In this document: positions 20,857-31,858 of the stretch, piece after piece
How positions within the stretch are numbered: position 1 is the stretch's first letter
How the letters are laid out: every line of letters begins with the position of its first letter
Assembly (NCBI GenBank): GCA_019054805.1
Contig: JAHQIY010000015.1
Location: 194,001-258,000 of the forward strand
Source: Brachionus manjavacas
Lineage: Eukaryota; Rotifera; Eurotatoria; Ploima; Brachionidae
Reading direction: 5' to 3'
DNA length: 64,000 bases
The notes under the pieces: model-generated
What the model was told of the DNA's origin: nothing
Database searches by the model: none
The model's input: only the letters and a program-made list of their open reading frames with translations
Program-made: the position numbers and the translations under genes

Positions 20857-23800
20857 TTTTTCAATTTTCTGTAGACTTAAAATTCAGCCAAAAAATAATT
20901 TTCTAAATTTTCTAAATAGATTTTTTTATAATCCGCATTAAAATCAACGCTTTATTTAAAACGAATGTCAATACTTTCAATAAAATTTCAAGTACTTTTC
21001 TGATCTGGTTACGATGGAAGAAAACTTAAATTTTCAAGTGCTCATTTTTGAGTTTTAATTAAAATCATAAAAGGTAGATTTAAGTTTTGGAAATTTTAAA
21101 TATTTGTTTTTAGAGTTTATATAATCTCAGAATTGTCCCTGACAACTAAACAAATAAAGATCTTTTTCTCTCATTCAAAAGGTTTTATTGATACTTGTCG
21201 AATTCCTAATATTAAAGCTAAAGAACTTAGATTTAATGGCTACTCGTTTTTGTTTATAGGTTAATTTTTTTTCAAATTAGAAATTGATATATTTTCGAGG
21301 ACTTTATTTTTAATTTTAGTTTTAGTTTTTAAAATCCATTCCATTCAAATAATTTAATTTTTTAATATTTATTTCTGTGTTTCTTGATTACTTTTTTTTC
21401 AATATGGATATTTTAATAGAGATCGAATTTTGAATTAATCAGAAAAAAAGTTTCTTTTATAAATAAGTAATAGATATTTGAACATTGGCGCATTAATAAG
21501 GGTTTTTATTAAAAAAATTATTTATTGTTTTAAAAATCAATTTAATATTTTTTTGTTTAAACCAAGATTGAAAGTTTGAATAAGAAGCATTTTTGTTTAA
21601 ATTAAATTTTTATGGCATGATCTTCACACATGAAATTAATTAATAGAAATTAAAAGTCAGTGTTTTGCAAGTATTTAAAAAATGCAAATACCAATTTTCT
21701 AAAGAATAAATATAAATTTACTGTTATTATATGTTGATTAAAAATACAATTCGTCTTGACAGATTTTCGAGTTCACATAAAAATAAAAAAGAATTTACAT
21801 TTTATGCTTTGACCGATTGAAAAGATTTTATAAAAAATTTTAATAACATAATCTAATAGTAAAAATCATCAATTATAGTAGCAATTGAATGTGTATCGAT
21901 TGATTGTAGAAAAATTGCTTGTGAACTAGCACAATGACAAAATAAAAAGGAATTTTGAAAACCCAAGAAAAACACGAAATTGAAACCATAAAAAAAAACA
22001 TAAGATGAAAAAAAAATTGGAAAAAAATGGTGTGATTGATTCTTCAAAAACTTGATTTGAAATTATCAACTCTATTAGTCAAACCGGAAGCACTCTACTA
22101 CTCTCCTAATTTGCAACACTAATTATCTTATTTAACTTTTTTGAATCTATTGTAACTTTTTATGAATAATAAAACAAGCATGTGCCAAATTATTATCAGA
22201 AAAAAACGAAAAGAAAAATTTTACTCTTAAGCTTATATTAAGTAATTTATTTTTTTTAAATAAATTTAAATTTAAATTTATTTCAATAGTTTATGATAGT
22301 TATTTAGCGCTCTCAAAAAAATTTAGTGAATTTTGTTTAATTATGTTTTTTAATTTTAAATTAGAAAATAAAAATTAAATTTCTTTGTTTGTTTCTATTT
22401 TTCGCTACTCTTGTGTCGCCAATTATTAACGTGAAACACAACTGCCATAGATCTTTCTTTATTATTATTCATCTTTTCCATTATTATCATTATTATTTTA
22501 TCATCAAATAAAAGTCTGAAATTCAACGATTACTTTATGCAAACTAATTAATATTTATTATTATTATTATTTATTTCAATGAACGCCTTTAAGGCGATGT
22601 AAAAAAATAAAAATTAAAAAGTTAAAATAATTATTAAAAAAAAAAATAAGATAAAAATAAGACATAAATAAGGGTTTGAGTAAGATTCTGAGAAAATTTT
22701 CATTTTAATATGCTAAATCTTTAAATTTCGATAATTGCTATTCATCTTGTGTTCTTTTCAGTTTTTAATTATTAATTAATAAGAATTGAATATTTCTGAA
22801 AATAAAAAATTTCTCAAGTTTTAAAAAGGATTAATATTCATTAAAAAACTGAAAAATTCTAGAATATTGGTTAAAAATTAAATTTAATTGATCTAAATCA
22901 AAAAAAAATTTCCTTCTATTTCTTAAGGAAACGTTTACAAACTAAAATCAGACCAAATTTTTATTAATCAGTTCCTGTTAAATTTAAACTTTTGTTGATT
23001 TAAGAAACGTTTAAATTAATGGTTTAATTTGATTTTTTTTGAAAAATTTAGTTCGAATACTACAAAATTTTAATAAAATACCTCGATTATTAAGATGTTA
23101 CTCAAAAAATTAACTAACACTAAATAACATAATTAAATTTTTAATTATTTTAATAATAAATTATTTTTAAATAAAATTTTATTACAAAACCGGTAAAGTA
23201 AAAAAATAATTTAATTTTCTAATTGTTTTTTTTTTTATTTGGCAATTCATTAATGAATTTTTTTAAGATCGATGGGTCAGTGACATACAGGGTCCTAAGG
23301 GTCACAAAGTGAACATACTGAGAAATTTAGGTTTTTTTATTTAACCTGCAATGAAATGAAATTATATTTAAGAATGATTATTTTTATAACTTTGAATATT
23401 TTGGTGAAAATTTGAATCTTCTTGCTTAAAAAATGGTCAAGATATACAATTTCCAATTATTTTACTTTTTGAAACTTTTTGGCATCATATTTTCTTAACT
23501 CGTTGTCATATAAATAAAATAATTATATCAGCTCATCACGATCTACAAGAAAATACTCAAAAAATTAATTTTTGAAATTGCCCGATATCCATTAAGTACT
23601 TTGTCTTATATTGGTTTTCATTTCTTAATAAAAAAAAGAGTCAATAAGTTAAACTATTATATTTCTATTTTATTTAATACCAAATCTTAATAATTGGAAA
23701 TTAGGGAGAAAAAAATTGTGGTCTTTTATCAAAATTTTCTGTTATCAATTTTAATCGTGCATTTTTTTCTTGTTTGTTTTTTTGATGATGTACCTTAATT

Positions 23801-24122
23801 TTACAAAATATGTATGAGCTGATTCATTTTTCATAACTTGATTTTGAGTTATACAAAATTTTGCTCTTTTTCTTTATTAAATTGAAGGCTTAATTGGCTA
23901 GGATCAGAGTTCGATTTAGCCTTATGTGATTGTATGAGAGTGACCCAGTAATTAGTTCAGTTTTTAGATTTATTAAAAGCATCATGATAAATATTTTTTT
24001 TAAATTGACCGCTTTTTTTCAGGGTAAATTATTTGTATTTAGCAATTGACAAACAAAAAAATAAATATTGTGAAATGAGCACTAAAAATGTTTTTATTTA
24101 AAATTCAATGTCAGAAAAGAAA
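20857..24122. other. Long AT-rich intergenic region
   Basis: About 3.3 kb. It contains ATT/TTA microsatellite runs near 22470-22575 and long A/T homopolymers. A small patch near 23270-23320 is less AT-rich, without an open frame. No exon, RNA gene or clear transposon found. Confidence 0.5.
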
Positions 24123-26033
24123 TTAAAGTATCCAATTGATATTTTTGCACAAATTGGTTTGAGGAAAGAGTGACCAACTTCCGTCAATTTTACATTCTTT
24201 ACAATATTTTGCCAAGCCGAATTCATACACAGCCATCACTTCTCCCGGGAAGACAAGTTCATTTTTTTCACTATTGCTTAGCAACAAACCATTCGAAACA
24301 AACACTAAATAATTGATACCATTGAGCTTTTTTGGATCACACTTTTTAGTTGAAAACTCCACTGGACACTTTGAAAAAGTCGACTCCCACTCGCCATCTA
24401 CACATTTTGAGCACCATCTCACATTGTTGATTACATAAACTGCCACAGACGTGTCCGGTACTGGGTCTTTATTGATATAATATCTTCCATTCCATGAAAC
24501 TACATGAAGAAATGTGTAGGCCTTTTTGTCAATTGTTCGATCAATTTGGCAAAATTTTGGAATTAAATTGATGTTTCTTGAAAAGAAAAACGCATTTTGC
24601 GAACTACACCAATAACTTGATGCATACTTGCTCCAAGCTGGTCTCGAACCATTCACAAATTCACATATTTTACACATCTTTGTACTCTCACTTATTTTAT
24701 ACTCAACCAACACACTTCCTGGCTCAAAAATATTTTGTCTATCATCAGGAACTGACGAATCTCTCATTCTAAAAGCACCCTTATTTACATCATCTTTCAA
24801 ACAATAATTAAACTCACAGTCCGATTCATCAGACCATTGTCCATTGATACACTGAAAACACTTGTTGTTATGATAAAACGCTGTACTTCGACTTGGTATC
24901 AGTGAATTATGAAGCACATCAGACTTCAAAAGAACTGTTTTTTTATTAACTAATAAAATATATAAAAAATTTTTATTTGTTATCTCACAAGATGCCTCTT
25001 TTTTGAACAATTTATTCATAAATAACTCTCTTTGACGCTTAAATATATTTGAACTCTGATTAAATGTGCACAGTTCTGGCAAAGAATACTTGCTCCATTC
25101 TCCGTTTTGATCACATTGTTTACAGTACTTGTCACTTCCAAAGTAATACAGAGCCAAAACTGAATTGGGCCTGAAATAGAATTGTTCTTCTTTCAACTGG
25201 TGAGATCTGTTCAGCAAAAAAAGCTGTGGTCTGCCGGTCAAAATTTTTTTATTGCATCTAAACTCGACACAGGACTCAATTTGTGACCATTGGCCATTTT
25301 GGCAATATCTGCAGTACTTTTTGCGAAATGACAGTGCCGATTCCAAATAAGGCGAAAAGCCTCGTTCAATTCCAGCTAAATTTCTCAAATAACTTTGATA
25401 GACCACAATTGTGTCCGAGGGTATTTTGTCTTGATCAGTCATAAACTTTGTCACATCAAATCCTTCCTCAGTTTCCATTTGCAGTCGAACAAAATCAACT
25501 TTTTTATCTTCCAAACTTAACAAATCTGAATATTTACAGTCTGGTTTTGGTTTTTTGACTTTTTTACAATTGATGTTATCTGCTAATCTTGACCATTCAC
25601 CATTGCTTTGACAATACTTACATATTCTTTTACCTGGAGCAAAATTGTAAACAGCTAGAGCTTCTCCAGGCTTGAAAAGTACGTGACTTTGGCTTATTTG
25701 TTTTAGATCATAGGTCTCAATGACAAAAGGTGCTTTGATAAATTTTCCATCACAAGAATTCTTGAGGCATTCAAAAAAATTGCTCCATCCATCGACAGAA
25801 CACAAGCGACACTTTTGTCCCGAGTAAATTGCTTTTGAACCGCATTCTAAAAAGCTATTTTGGTCTAAGTGATCTGGATTGTACTTTTCCACACCATTAG
25901 GGTGCTCAATTCTAATTCTGGTTTCGTTAAATAAGGCATCAAATGAGTCAAGCTCTTCTAATTCACAACGACAGTTCTCGGCGAATATGAAAAGTCTTGC
26001 TATGAATATTAAAAAAAATAATTTTTTTATCAT
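24123..26033 (-). CDS. Secreted protein with four two-part Cys-rich repeats
   Basis: Single-exon gene of 636 residues with no family I recognise. Residues 1-18 are a signal peptide (MIKKLFFLIFIARLFIFA). The rest is four tandem units of about 130-155 residues, near 21-156, 166-322, 349-476 and 495-629. Each unit has two halves. Half A carries a CxxC-x-G-W-S core followed by two more cysteines (KCFQCINGQWS, YCRYCQNGQWS, WCSKCVDGEW). Half B has a PG..LAVY strand, then CK.C..NGEWS and a single cysteine (KYCKQCDQNGEWS, YCKECKIDGSWS). The spacing implies a conserved disulphide pattern, so it is extracellular. There is no membrane anchor. It could be an egg-shell, mucus, lorica or adhesive component; that is a guess. 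The ATG is directly followed by the signal peptide, so the start is secure. Confidence 0.85.
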   Translation of the reverse strand: MIKKLFFLIFIARLFIFAENCRCELEELDSFDALFNETRIRIEHPNGVEKYNPDHLDQNSFLECGSKAIYSGQKCRLCSVDGWSNFFECLKNSCDGKFIKAPFVIETYDLKQISQSHVLFKPGEALAVYNFAPGKRICKYCQSNGEWSRLADNINCKKVKKPKPDCKYSDLLSLEDKKVDFVRLQMETEEGFDVTKFMTDQDKIPSDTIVVYQSYLRNLAGIERGFSPYLESALSFRKKYCRYCQNGQWSQIESCVEFRCNKKILTGRPQLFLLNRSHQLKEEQFYFRPNSVLALYYFGSDKYCKQCDQNGEWSKYSLPELCTFNQSSNIFKRQRELFMNKLFKKEASCEITNKNFLYILLVNKKTVLLKSDVLHNSLIPSRSTAFYHNNKCFQCINGQWSDESDCEFNYCLKDDVNKGAFRMRDSSVPDDRQNIFEPGSVLVEYKISESTKMCKICEFVNGSRPAWSKYASSYWCSSQNAFFFSRNINLIPKFCQIDRTIDKKAYTFLHVVSWNGRYYINKDPVPDTSVAVYVINNVRWCSKCVDGEWESTFSKCPVEFSTKKCDPKKLNGINYLVFVSNGLLLSNSEKNELVFPGEVMAVYEFGLAKYCKECKIDGSWSLFPQTNLCKNINWIL

Positions 26034-26574
26034 TTTTTTTCTTAATTTTGGACTCTGGAAGATAGGCGTCCAATTTAAACAACTCTTTTGATAATTAAAA
26101 TTTTTAATTAAATCAAATTTAATTTGAATTTAGGCTTTGTTTGAGGTTGATCAAAAATTTTGAAATTGTAATTTTTAGTTGTATTTTTGATTAAGTATTC
26201 AAAGAAAATAGTTGCCTATTTATCGAAAAAATAATACTATATAATTTTAATTGAAAAAAGCCAATGTCTAACTGTTAATTTTTTTAAGTTTTACTTTTTT
26301 AGCACATTTATAATATTATACTTTAAAATGCATAAAAAACTCTCTAATATGTCTTTTTTTTTAATTTCAACAATTTCAAATTTTTATGCTGTGTTGCTCT
26401 AAATATTTTTAAAATAAAGAACAATTTTTTTAAAAAATTAAAAGATTTTTTTCAAATAATAACAAAATTAGAAAAATATTTCGATTTTTTTAATTTTTTG
26501 TCTTAAACTCAAGTCTTGATGACGCATTAAATTAAGAATTTTAAAAAAATGTTTCATTGATTAGTTGGTTTCAC
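26034..26574. other. Intergenic region
   Basis: AT-rich DNA upstream of the Cys-rich secreted gene. It may include eroded 5' parts of the adjoining piggyBac copy, but nothing is recognisable. Confidence 0.4.
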
Positions 26575-27225
26575 GATTCAGTCTATGTAGAACCAGAAAA
26601 CTTCTTCTTCCTCAAGAAAAAAACAAATGCTGTGCATGATTACAATTCAAAAAAAAAAAGTAGATCTTATTGATCAAATGGCTAAGTTTTGTTTGGTAAA
26701 AGCTCCAACAAGACGCTGGCAAGTATTCTATAGCATCATTAATTTAGCTTGCATCAATATCTGGATTCAATACAAAAGTGTGAATAGATGAAACATATCA
26801 AGGCGAGATTTTTTGATCAAACTTGTCGAAGAAAAAACAAAAGTAATTGAAAAAAAAAATCGTTTTCATCGTCATCTTGAACCTCTAAAAGCGCTCGTAA
26901 AAAGGTTTTTGTCAAGAAATTCAAGAGAATTTATCTCATTAACGTGTGCCTTTTCAAATTCGTTTATGTGGTTATTATAAAGCGACAATTTTTTGTTCAA
27001 AATGTAAAAAGCAGTGTGTCAATATTGTACAAAATAAATAGAGAGTATTTGTAAAAAAGTTTGATTGACCATGGATATTTTAAAAGGCCTAAGAAAAGAC
27101 TAAGATATAAAAATCTACTATTTTTATCCAATTAATTTAATAATTTCAATAAAATCGAACATAAAATATATTCTTTATTTTTCATAGCGAGACAAAATGA
27201 ATCGTTTTGGTGCTTCTAGTATTAA
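26575..27225 (+). mobile_element. Dead piggyBac transposon, 3' half
   Basis: Plus-strand remnant of a piggyBac (PGBD-type) transposase. Pieces in order: NAVHDYNSKKKK, VDLIDQMAKFCLVKAPTRRW (the conserved DQM..TRRW block), INLACINIWIQYKS, RRDFLIKLVEE, and the C-terminal Cys-rich LCGYYKATIFCSKCKKQC ending at a stop at 27039-27041. Frameshifts and stops separate the pieces. The right end is preserved: a terminal repeat reading TTGGTGCTTCTAGTA on the plus strand, followed by the TTAA target site at 27222-27225. The left end is lost. The same terminal repeat is found on a MITE at 44040-44263. Confidence 0.87.
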
Positions 27226-28110
27226 GCATTTACTTTGGTGCATGGTCCAAAGAGTGTCTTAGTTTGTGGTGCAGCATGATCGAACGAGAGAATGCATTAT
27301 TATTCATCAAGTTGATGAAAAAATTGGTAAAATTTTATTTCTGAATAAATTTTTTATAAAAAAAGCTAGTTAAAAAGAGTGATTAGACAACTTTTTATTA
27401 AATATTTTTTTTTTAATTTTGGTTTATTTTAAAAATTTTTATGACATACCCGATTGCTTGAAGTTATCATGTAATGGTGGAAGTGTTTTGAATGGAGTTG
27501 ATTTGTGAAAATGTTAGATACAAGCAGCATTCTCGAAAAAACTAATCTAACTCGATGAGGCAACTTTTTGAAAAATTATCTGATGGTTCTAAAAAATTAG
27601 TTAAATTTTCAATACTACATTGGTAAAAAGTTTTGGGAAAAAATTATAACTAGATATATATTTTTACTTAAAAATTATTCAGAATAGTATAAAAAAGAAA
27701 ATTGTAATTTAAAAGTATACAATTTCTCATGGATAAATTATTAAATCAGATTTACAAAGATTTAAATTTTTTATTCTAATTTTTCTCGAATAAAATTATT
27801 TAGATAGGACTTGAATGATTATTTGAATTAAAAAAATAAAATTGAATCTAATAAATTAAAAATTTGAAGTATTATTTACTTTTTTAATTATAATAGATCA
27901 GTTTTTAGACTTGTGTTTTTTAAAATAATTAAATCAAATAAAATGAAATAAAATATTTTTTTATTAAATTTATTTTTTATAAAAATAACTATTTGGTTTT
28001 AAATTTCATTGAGCAATTATATAATTATGAAATTAATAATGGACAAATATAGGTATAAAAAGAGCAATCAAACATTTTTCTTTTTTCTCATCTATAATTT
28101 AATATCAAAA
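27226..28110. other. Intergenic region
   Basis: AT-rich DNA between the piggyBac remnant and the channel gene. A slightly less AT-rich patch at about 27226-27340 has no clear frame. Nothing else seen. Confidence 0.45.
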
Positions 28111-29295
28111 ATGAAAAAAAGCATTAAATTTGCAGACGATGTTTTTGATGATGATGAAGAAGAATCAAATAGATCGAAATTTAATTCACGGGTATCATTT
28201 GCTCGACCATCTATAGTTCAACTCGACAATTACAGTGTATCTTCAAACCAAACTTTTACTGTAGAGCTTCGCTTAATTATACTCAAAATTGGAAGTATTT
28301 CTACAAAAGAAAATAAATTTTCTTGTGAAGCTTTTTTGGAGGCCAGTTGGTATGATAAAAATGTTGGAAAAAATTCGCCAATTTCGGATGCAAGTAAATT
28401 AAAATACGACGAAAAACATCACTGGAATCCTCACTTGTATATTCAAAATTTGTTGTCACATCAATCCCAGGAAATATGGTACAATGTCGAACAATGTTCC
28501 AAAGGATACAAGATATCCGAACGACGTCGATTCAAAGGCGAATTTTCTCAGACTTTTAAGCTTAAAAATTACCCATTGGACTTGCAGGAATTGACCATCA
28601 ACATTTCTTCATTCCGGACTTCTCAAGAAATTGATTTAGTGATTTCAACCGAAAAGTTGAGTTCGATAAATGTGAGCACATTTACACAAACACATGAATG
28701 GAGCCTGTTTCAGACTGTGTGCAGCAGCCAAATGACAAAAACCAATGATATTACTAATGAGAATCAAAGTTCAATGGATATTAGTGTATGTGTGATGAGA
28801 AAACCAAATTATTACTATTGGAATTCATTTCTGCTGGCCTTTATCATAACCATGATTTGCCTTTGCTGTTTTGCTATGAGATGCGATCTGTCAGGTAGCA
28901 GAAACATTGTTGGAACCACTGTTTTGTTGACTTTGATTACTTTCAAATGGTCGGTAACAAAAAATTTGCCATCTTTGTCCTATTTGACCATTTTGGATCA
29001 GTATACCCTGATGAATATAATTATTGTGTTTGGTAATAACATCTATTTTGCTTTGATGGGCGTATTCGCCAAAGAAACTTGTCCAGCTCCATTTAGGCAA
29101 GTTGATTTTTATGTATTCATTGGATCTACTAGTTTGTTTTATTTTTTGAATAGTACACAAGTATTAAGATTTTTTTTTATAAAATATAAAAATAGAAAAA
29201 TGCTGCTGCAAAGAGAAGATGAATATAATAAAAATAATACAGCCAAAAGAGCTAGAATAAAAAGCATATTTCAAAATGCATCATTTACCGAATAA
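28111..29295 (+). CDS. Pentameric ligand-gated ion channel subunit lacking the Cys-loop
   Basis: Single-exon gene; from the ATG at 28111 it gives 394 residues (an in-frame ATG at 28027 would add 28). The extracellular domain spans about residues 50-230, then four membrane segments follow at about 234-258, 264-286, 298-320 and 331-356. TM2 and its flank read like the family (RNIVGTTVLLTLITFKW, then LPSLSYLTILDQYTLMN). The FPFD-type motif is present as NYPLDLQEL, but both cysteines of the signature loop are replaced, as in prokaryotic-type channels. No signal peptide is visible from either ATG: the N terminus is acidic (KFADDVFDDDEEE) after a hydrophobic FFFFLIYNLI run in the longer version, which might serve as one. 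Ligand and ion selectivity cannot be predicted. AATAAA at 29321-29326. Confidence 0.82.
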   Translation: MKKSIKFADDVFDDDEEESNRSKFNSRVSFARPSIVQLDNYSVSSNQTFTVELRLIILKIGSISTKENKFSCEAFLEASWYDKNVGKNSPISDASKLKYDEKHHWNPHLYIQNLLSHQSQEIWYNVEQCSKGYKISERRRFKGEFSQTFKLKNYPLDLQELTINISSFRTSQEIDLVISTEKLSSINVSTFTQTHEWSLFQTVCSSQMTKTNDITNENQSSMDISVCVMRKPNYYYWNSFLLAFIITMICLCCFAMRCDLSGSRNIVGTTVLLTLITFKWSVTKNLPSLSYLTILDQYTLMNIIIVFGNNIYFALMGVFAKETCPAPFRQVDFYVFIGSTSLFYFLNSTQVLRFFFIKYKNRKMLLQREDEYNKNNTAKRARIKSIFQNASFTE

Positions 29296-29439
29296 AAATT
29301 TGGATTCATTTTGATTATTTGAATAAATTTTCTAATTATTATATAAATGAAAATAAAAAAATTGATTTTTATTACAAAAAAAATATTTTCATTTAAACAA
29401 TTTTTTTAACAGTTAAATAAATGAATTTTACCACAAAAA

Positions 29440-30030
29440 TCAAAAATGACATCATATTCTCAAAATACACTTCGAAGGGTCGTTTGGCTCAAATAGGAGT
29501 TAAACAGATGGTAAACGATTGTTTTCCAAGGAATTGATGAAGTGTGTAAATGTTGCATATACCAGCGCCTTTGTAAAAAATGCATGCGCAGACACCGGTT
29601 GAGCCTCCACCGTTTTGTAACCTTAGTATACAGAACTTCGGATGAAAGTTTTCACTTTTAACCTTTTTACTATTGCTCTTGAAAGACCTCAAAATTGGAC
29701 TCGTCACTGAAAATAACTCCGGAAATATAATCAGCCGCCCAATTAAGTCTCTGTTTACATCGTGCATATTTTTTTGTCTATCTTTTATGTTTAGAAGGCG
29801 TTTTCTGACCGCTGTATGAGATTCTTAACCTTTTTTTGGATAAATCTCATTACAGAATACTTACTAATCTTAACCCCTTGAGTCTTAGAATTAAAATCAG
29901 TGACGAGTTTTTAAGAGCTATATGTTGGGTCTTTTCTAATTTCTCTAAAAATGTAACTTTCATCCCTAAAAGTTAGCTTCCGAGGTCTACCAGATGGACT
30001 TCAATCTAACATTTTAATCATTTTCTTTGA
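29440..30030 (-). mobile_element. Dead Tc1/mariner transposase
   Basis: The minus strand reads as a decayed Tc1-type transposase. GRPRKLTFRDESYIFREIRK is the helix-turn-helix with its GRPRK hook, QGVKISKYSVMRFIQKK follows in the same frame, then RSFKSNSKKV, FHPKFCILRLQNGGGS (the HGGGS..VWG block) and FYKGAGICNIY. A late fragment resembles the QQDNDP region. Stops and at least one frameshift break it, and the DDE residues are partly lost. Terminal repeats were not located, so the bounds are those of the coding remnant. Confidence 0.84.
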
Positions 30031-30424
30031 TTATTATTCATTTAAGAGAACACTTTTTTTTTAAATTTCTGTACTATCTTGTCAATTTAAAATATTGAAT
30101 GAGGTGAATTAATATTTTTCTAAGTTTGACATAATTTTCGGATTTTTAGCTCAATATCCTTCTATATCGAAGCTGTAAAATTAATAAATGAAACTATTTT
30201 AATTTTAATTCTTTTTTTTTAATAAATAAATTTGAAGCATCGTAATTTTTTCATGCTTTTCCAAAATTTTTATTAAAGACGAAAAAATAAACCATCTGCT
30301 CATTAAAAAAAAATAATTCGAGAAAAAATAATTAATTAAAAAATTTATCTTTTCATTAATATGAAAATGGTTCAAGTTTTTTTTTTAATTTTTGTGAATT
30401 ATTTTGGGTTAAAAAAAAATAAAT
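30031..30424. other. Intergenic region
   Basis: AT-rich DNA between the Tc1 remnant and the 3' end of the PAN-EGF-lectin gene. Nothing seen. Confidence 0.45.
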
Positions 30425-31388
30425 TTAAACTTGTTGACAATAACTTCTAAATCTTAAATTTTTGTTTGTATCATCAATACCATAATAATAAAAAAAAAAA
30501 TAATTATGATAACTAACTAAAACATCTTCATTAAGAAATGTGTCATTACCTCCAAAATTATCGGTAAAATGTGAAAAAAGAATTTTTGATCCATCCGGCC
30601 AAACAAATGGTTCTCCTACATAATTTATTTCTGAGTTTAACCAAAATTTTTCACGTCTTTTCCAGATGCCATCTCTCTCTGTCAAAGTTTTTGGAGCCCA
30701 TAAAGTCGAATTCATACTTGCACAGTAAGCTTTGGCAGATTCAAAATCTAATTGACTTTGTAAAAAATGATAGCAGTTAAATGGATATTGATTTTTTGAG
30801 GAGAACCCGGTCCAGCATGGTTTACATGGCTCTGTTTCGTTGAGTCTGTAAAAACCAGATGAACAATAAAAATTTTGCATTTCTTTGCTACAGCTTTAAA
30901 AGAAATTCTCACAAAAAAGAAAAATAAATATTTGTTTTTTCAATACTTTTTTCCAAAGAAACCAAATCCACAAAAACATTCATATCCATCTATTCTATTA
31001 AAACAAGATGCACCATTCATACAAGGTGAACTATCACAGTGGCTAAATAAGATAAATAAGAATTATATAATTATAATTTTTCTAAATACTTAATAATAAG
31101 TTTTTTTTGATAAGCTGCATTCAAGCTACTATTTACCAGTCTAGAAATAGCATACTCGGTGTGTAGACTACAATATCCATTATTATGTACTACAAATTCA
31201 CAGAATTCATTTTTCAAACATTTTTCCAAACATTTAATTTTGCCTATTTTTGTAATATTAAATTTAGGTACCAAGCTGAAATTCGCAAATGGAACACTCT
31301 TTTGCTTTATTAATTCGAAATGACTTTTTATTTTTATTTGTAATGAATCCATAATAAAAAAGAAAACAAAAAATAAAACTTTATTCAT
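30425..31388 (-). CDS. Secreted PAN-EGF-C-type-lectin protein
   Basis: Three exons, 31388-31090, 31042-30947 and 30893-30425, join in frame to 287 residues. The ATG at 31388 starts a signal peptide (MNKVLFFVFFFIMDSLQ). Residues about 25-98 are a PAN/apple-like domain with CLEKCLKNEFCEFV and NNGYCSLH. Exon 2 supplies an EGF domain (CDSSPCMNGASC, then YECFCGFGFFGKNC completed across the splice). Exon 3 is a C-type-lectin-like domain: FNCYHF, FESAKAYCASMNSTLW, EPFVWPDGS and a final YCQQ. The product is probably an extracellular carbohydrate- or protein-binding molecule; no canonical EPN/QPD sugar-binding triplet is evident. Introns are 47-53 bp. A damaged paralogue lies at 37743-38530. Confidence 0.85.
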
Positions 31389-31412
31389 TTTTGCAAAAAA
31401 AGTGGTAATCAA

Positions 31413-31858
31413 ATTTTATGTTTTTTTTTGTTGGTGTTTCTTTGAATTATTTGGTAAAATTTTAGCAGTTCATAAACAGATATTTTATTTACGTCAAAAG
31501 ACTATCAATTATTCAGAGCAAATTTTTTGGTTACTTACCAATTTAAATAAACCTGTCAAATAGTTTTTTTTTCAAAAAAAATATTTTTTGATGTAAATTC
31601 TCAATTGTTTTCTGATCTGAATTCATAAATTCCTTATAAAAAAGCTGAAATATTAATTATCAAATATTAATTGTCTGTTTGAGTTAACATATTTAATAAA
31701 AAAAAACGACATTTTTCGATCACAGGTGTTAGTTTAAGCGTTTATTGTTAAATAAAAAAAATTTAAAACTAAAAAAAAATTTAAATTTAATTAACTTGAT
31801 TTATTGAGACTCGATTTTTTTCTCTTTAACTTTAACAAATAAAAAATGAAATTATTTA
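31413..31858. other. Intergenic region
   Basis: About 450 bp between the NEK9 stop and the PAN-EGF-lectin start, on the same strand. The NEK9 stop overlaps ATAATAAA, a likely poly(A) signal. Nothing else is seen. Confidence 0.5.

Noticed and set aside
21853..22047. Minus-strand 64-codon Phe-rich frame
   Set aside because: Its composition is that of the surrounding AT-rich DNA; it looks like a membrane peptide only because TTT-rich DNA encodes Phe.
22470..22580. ATT/TTA runs considered as a satellite or CRISPR-like array
   Set aside because: Simple microsatellite without spacer structure.
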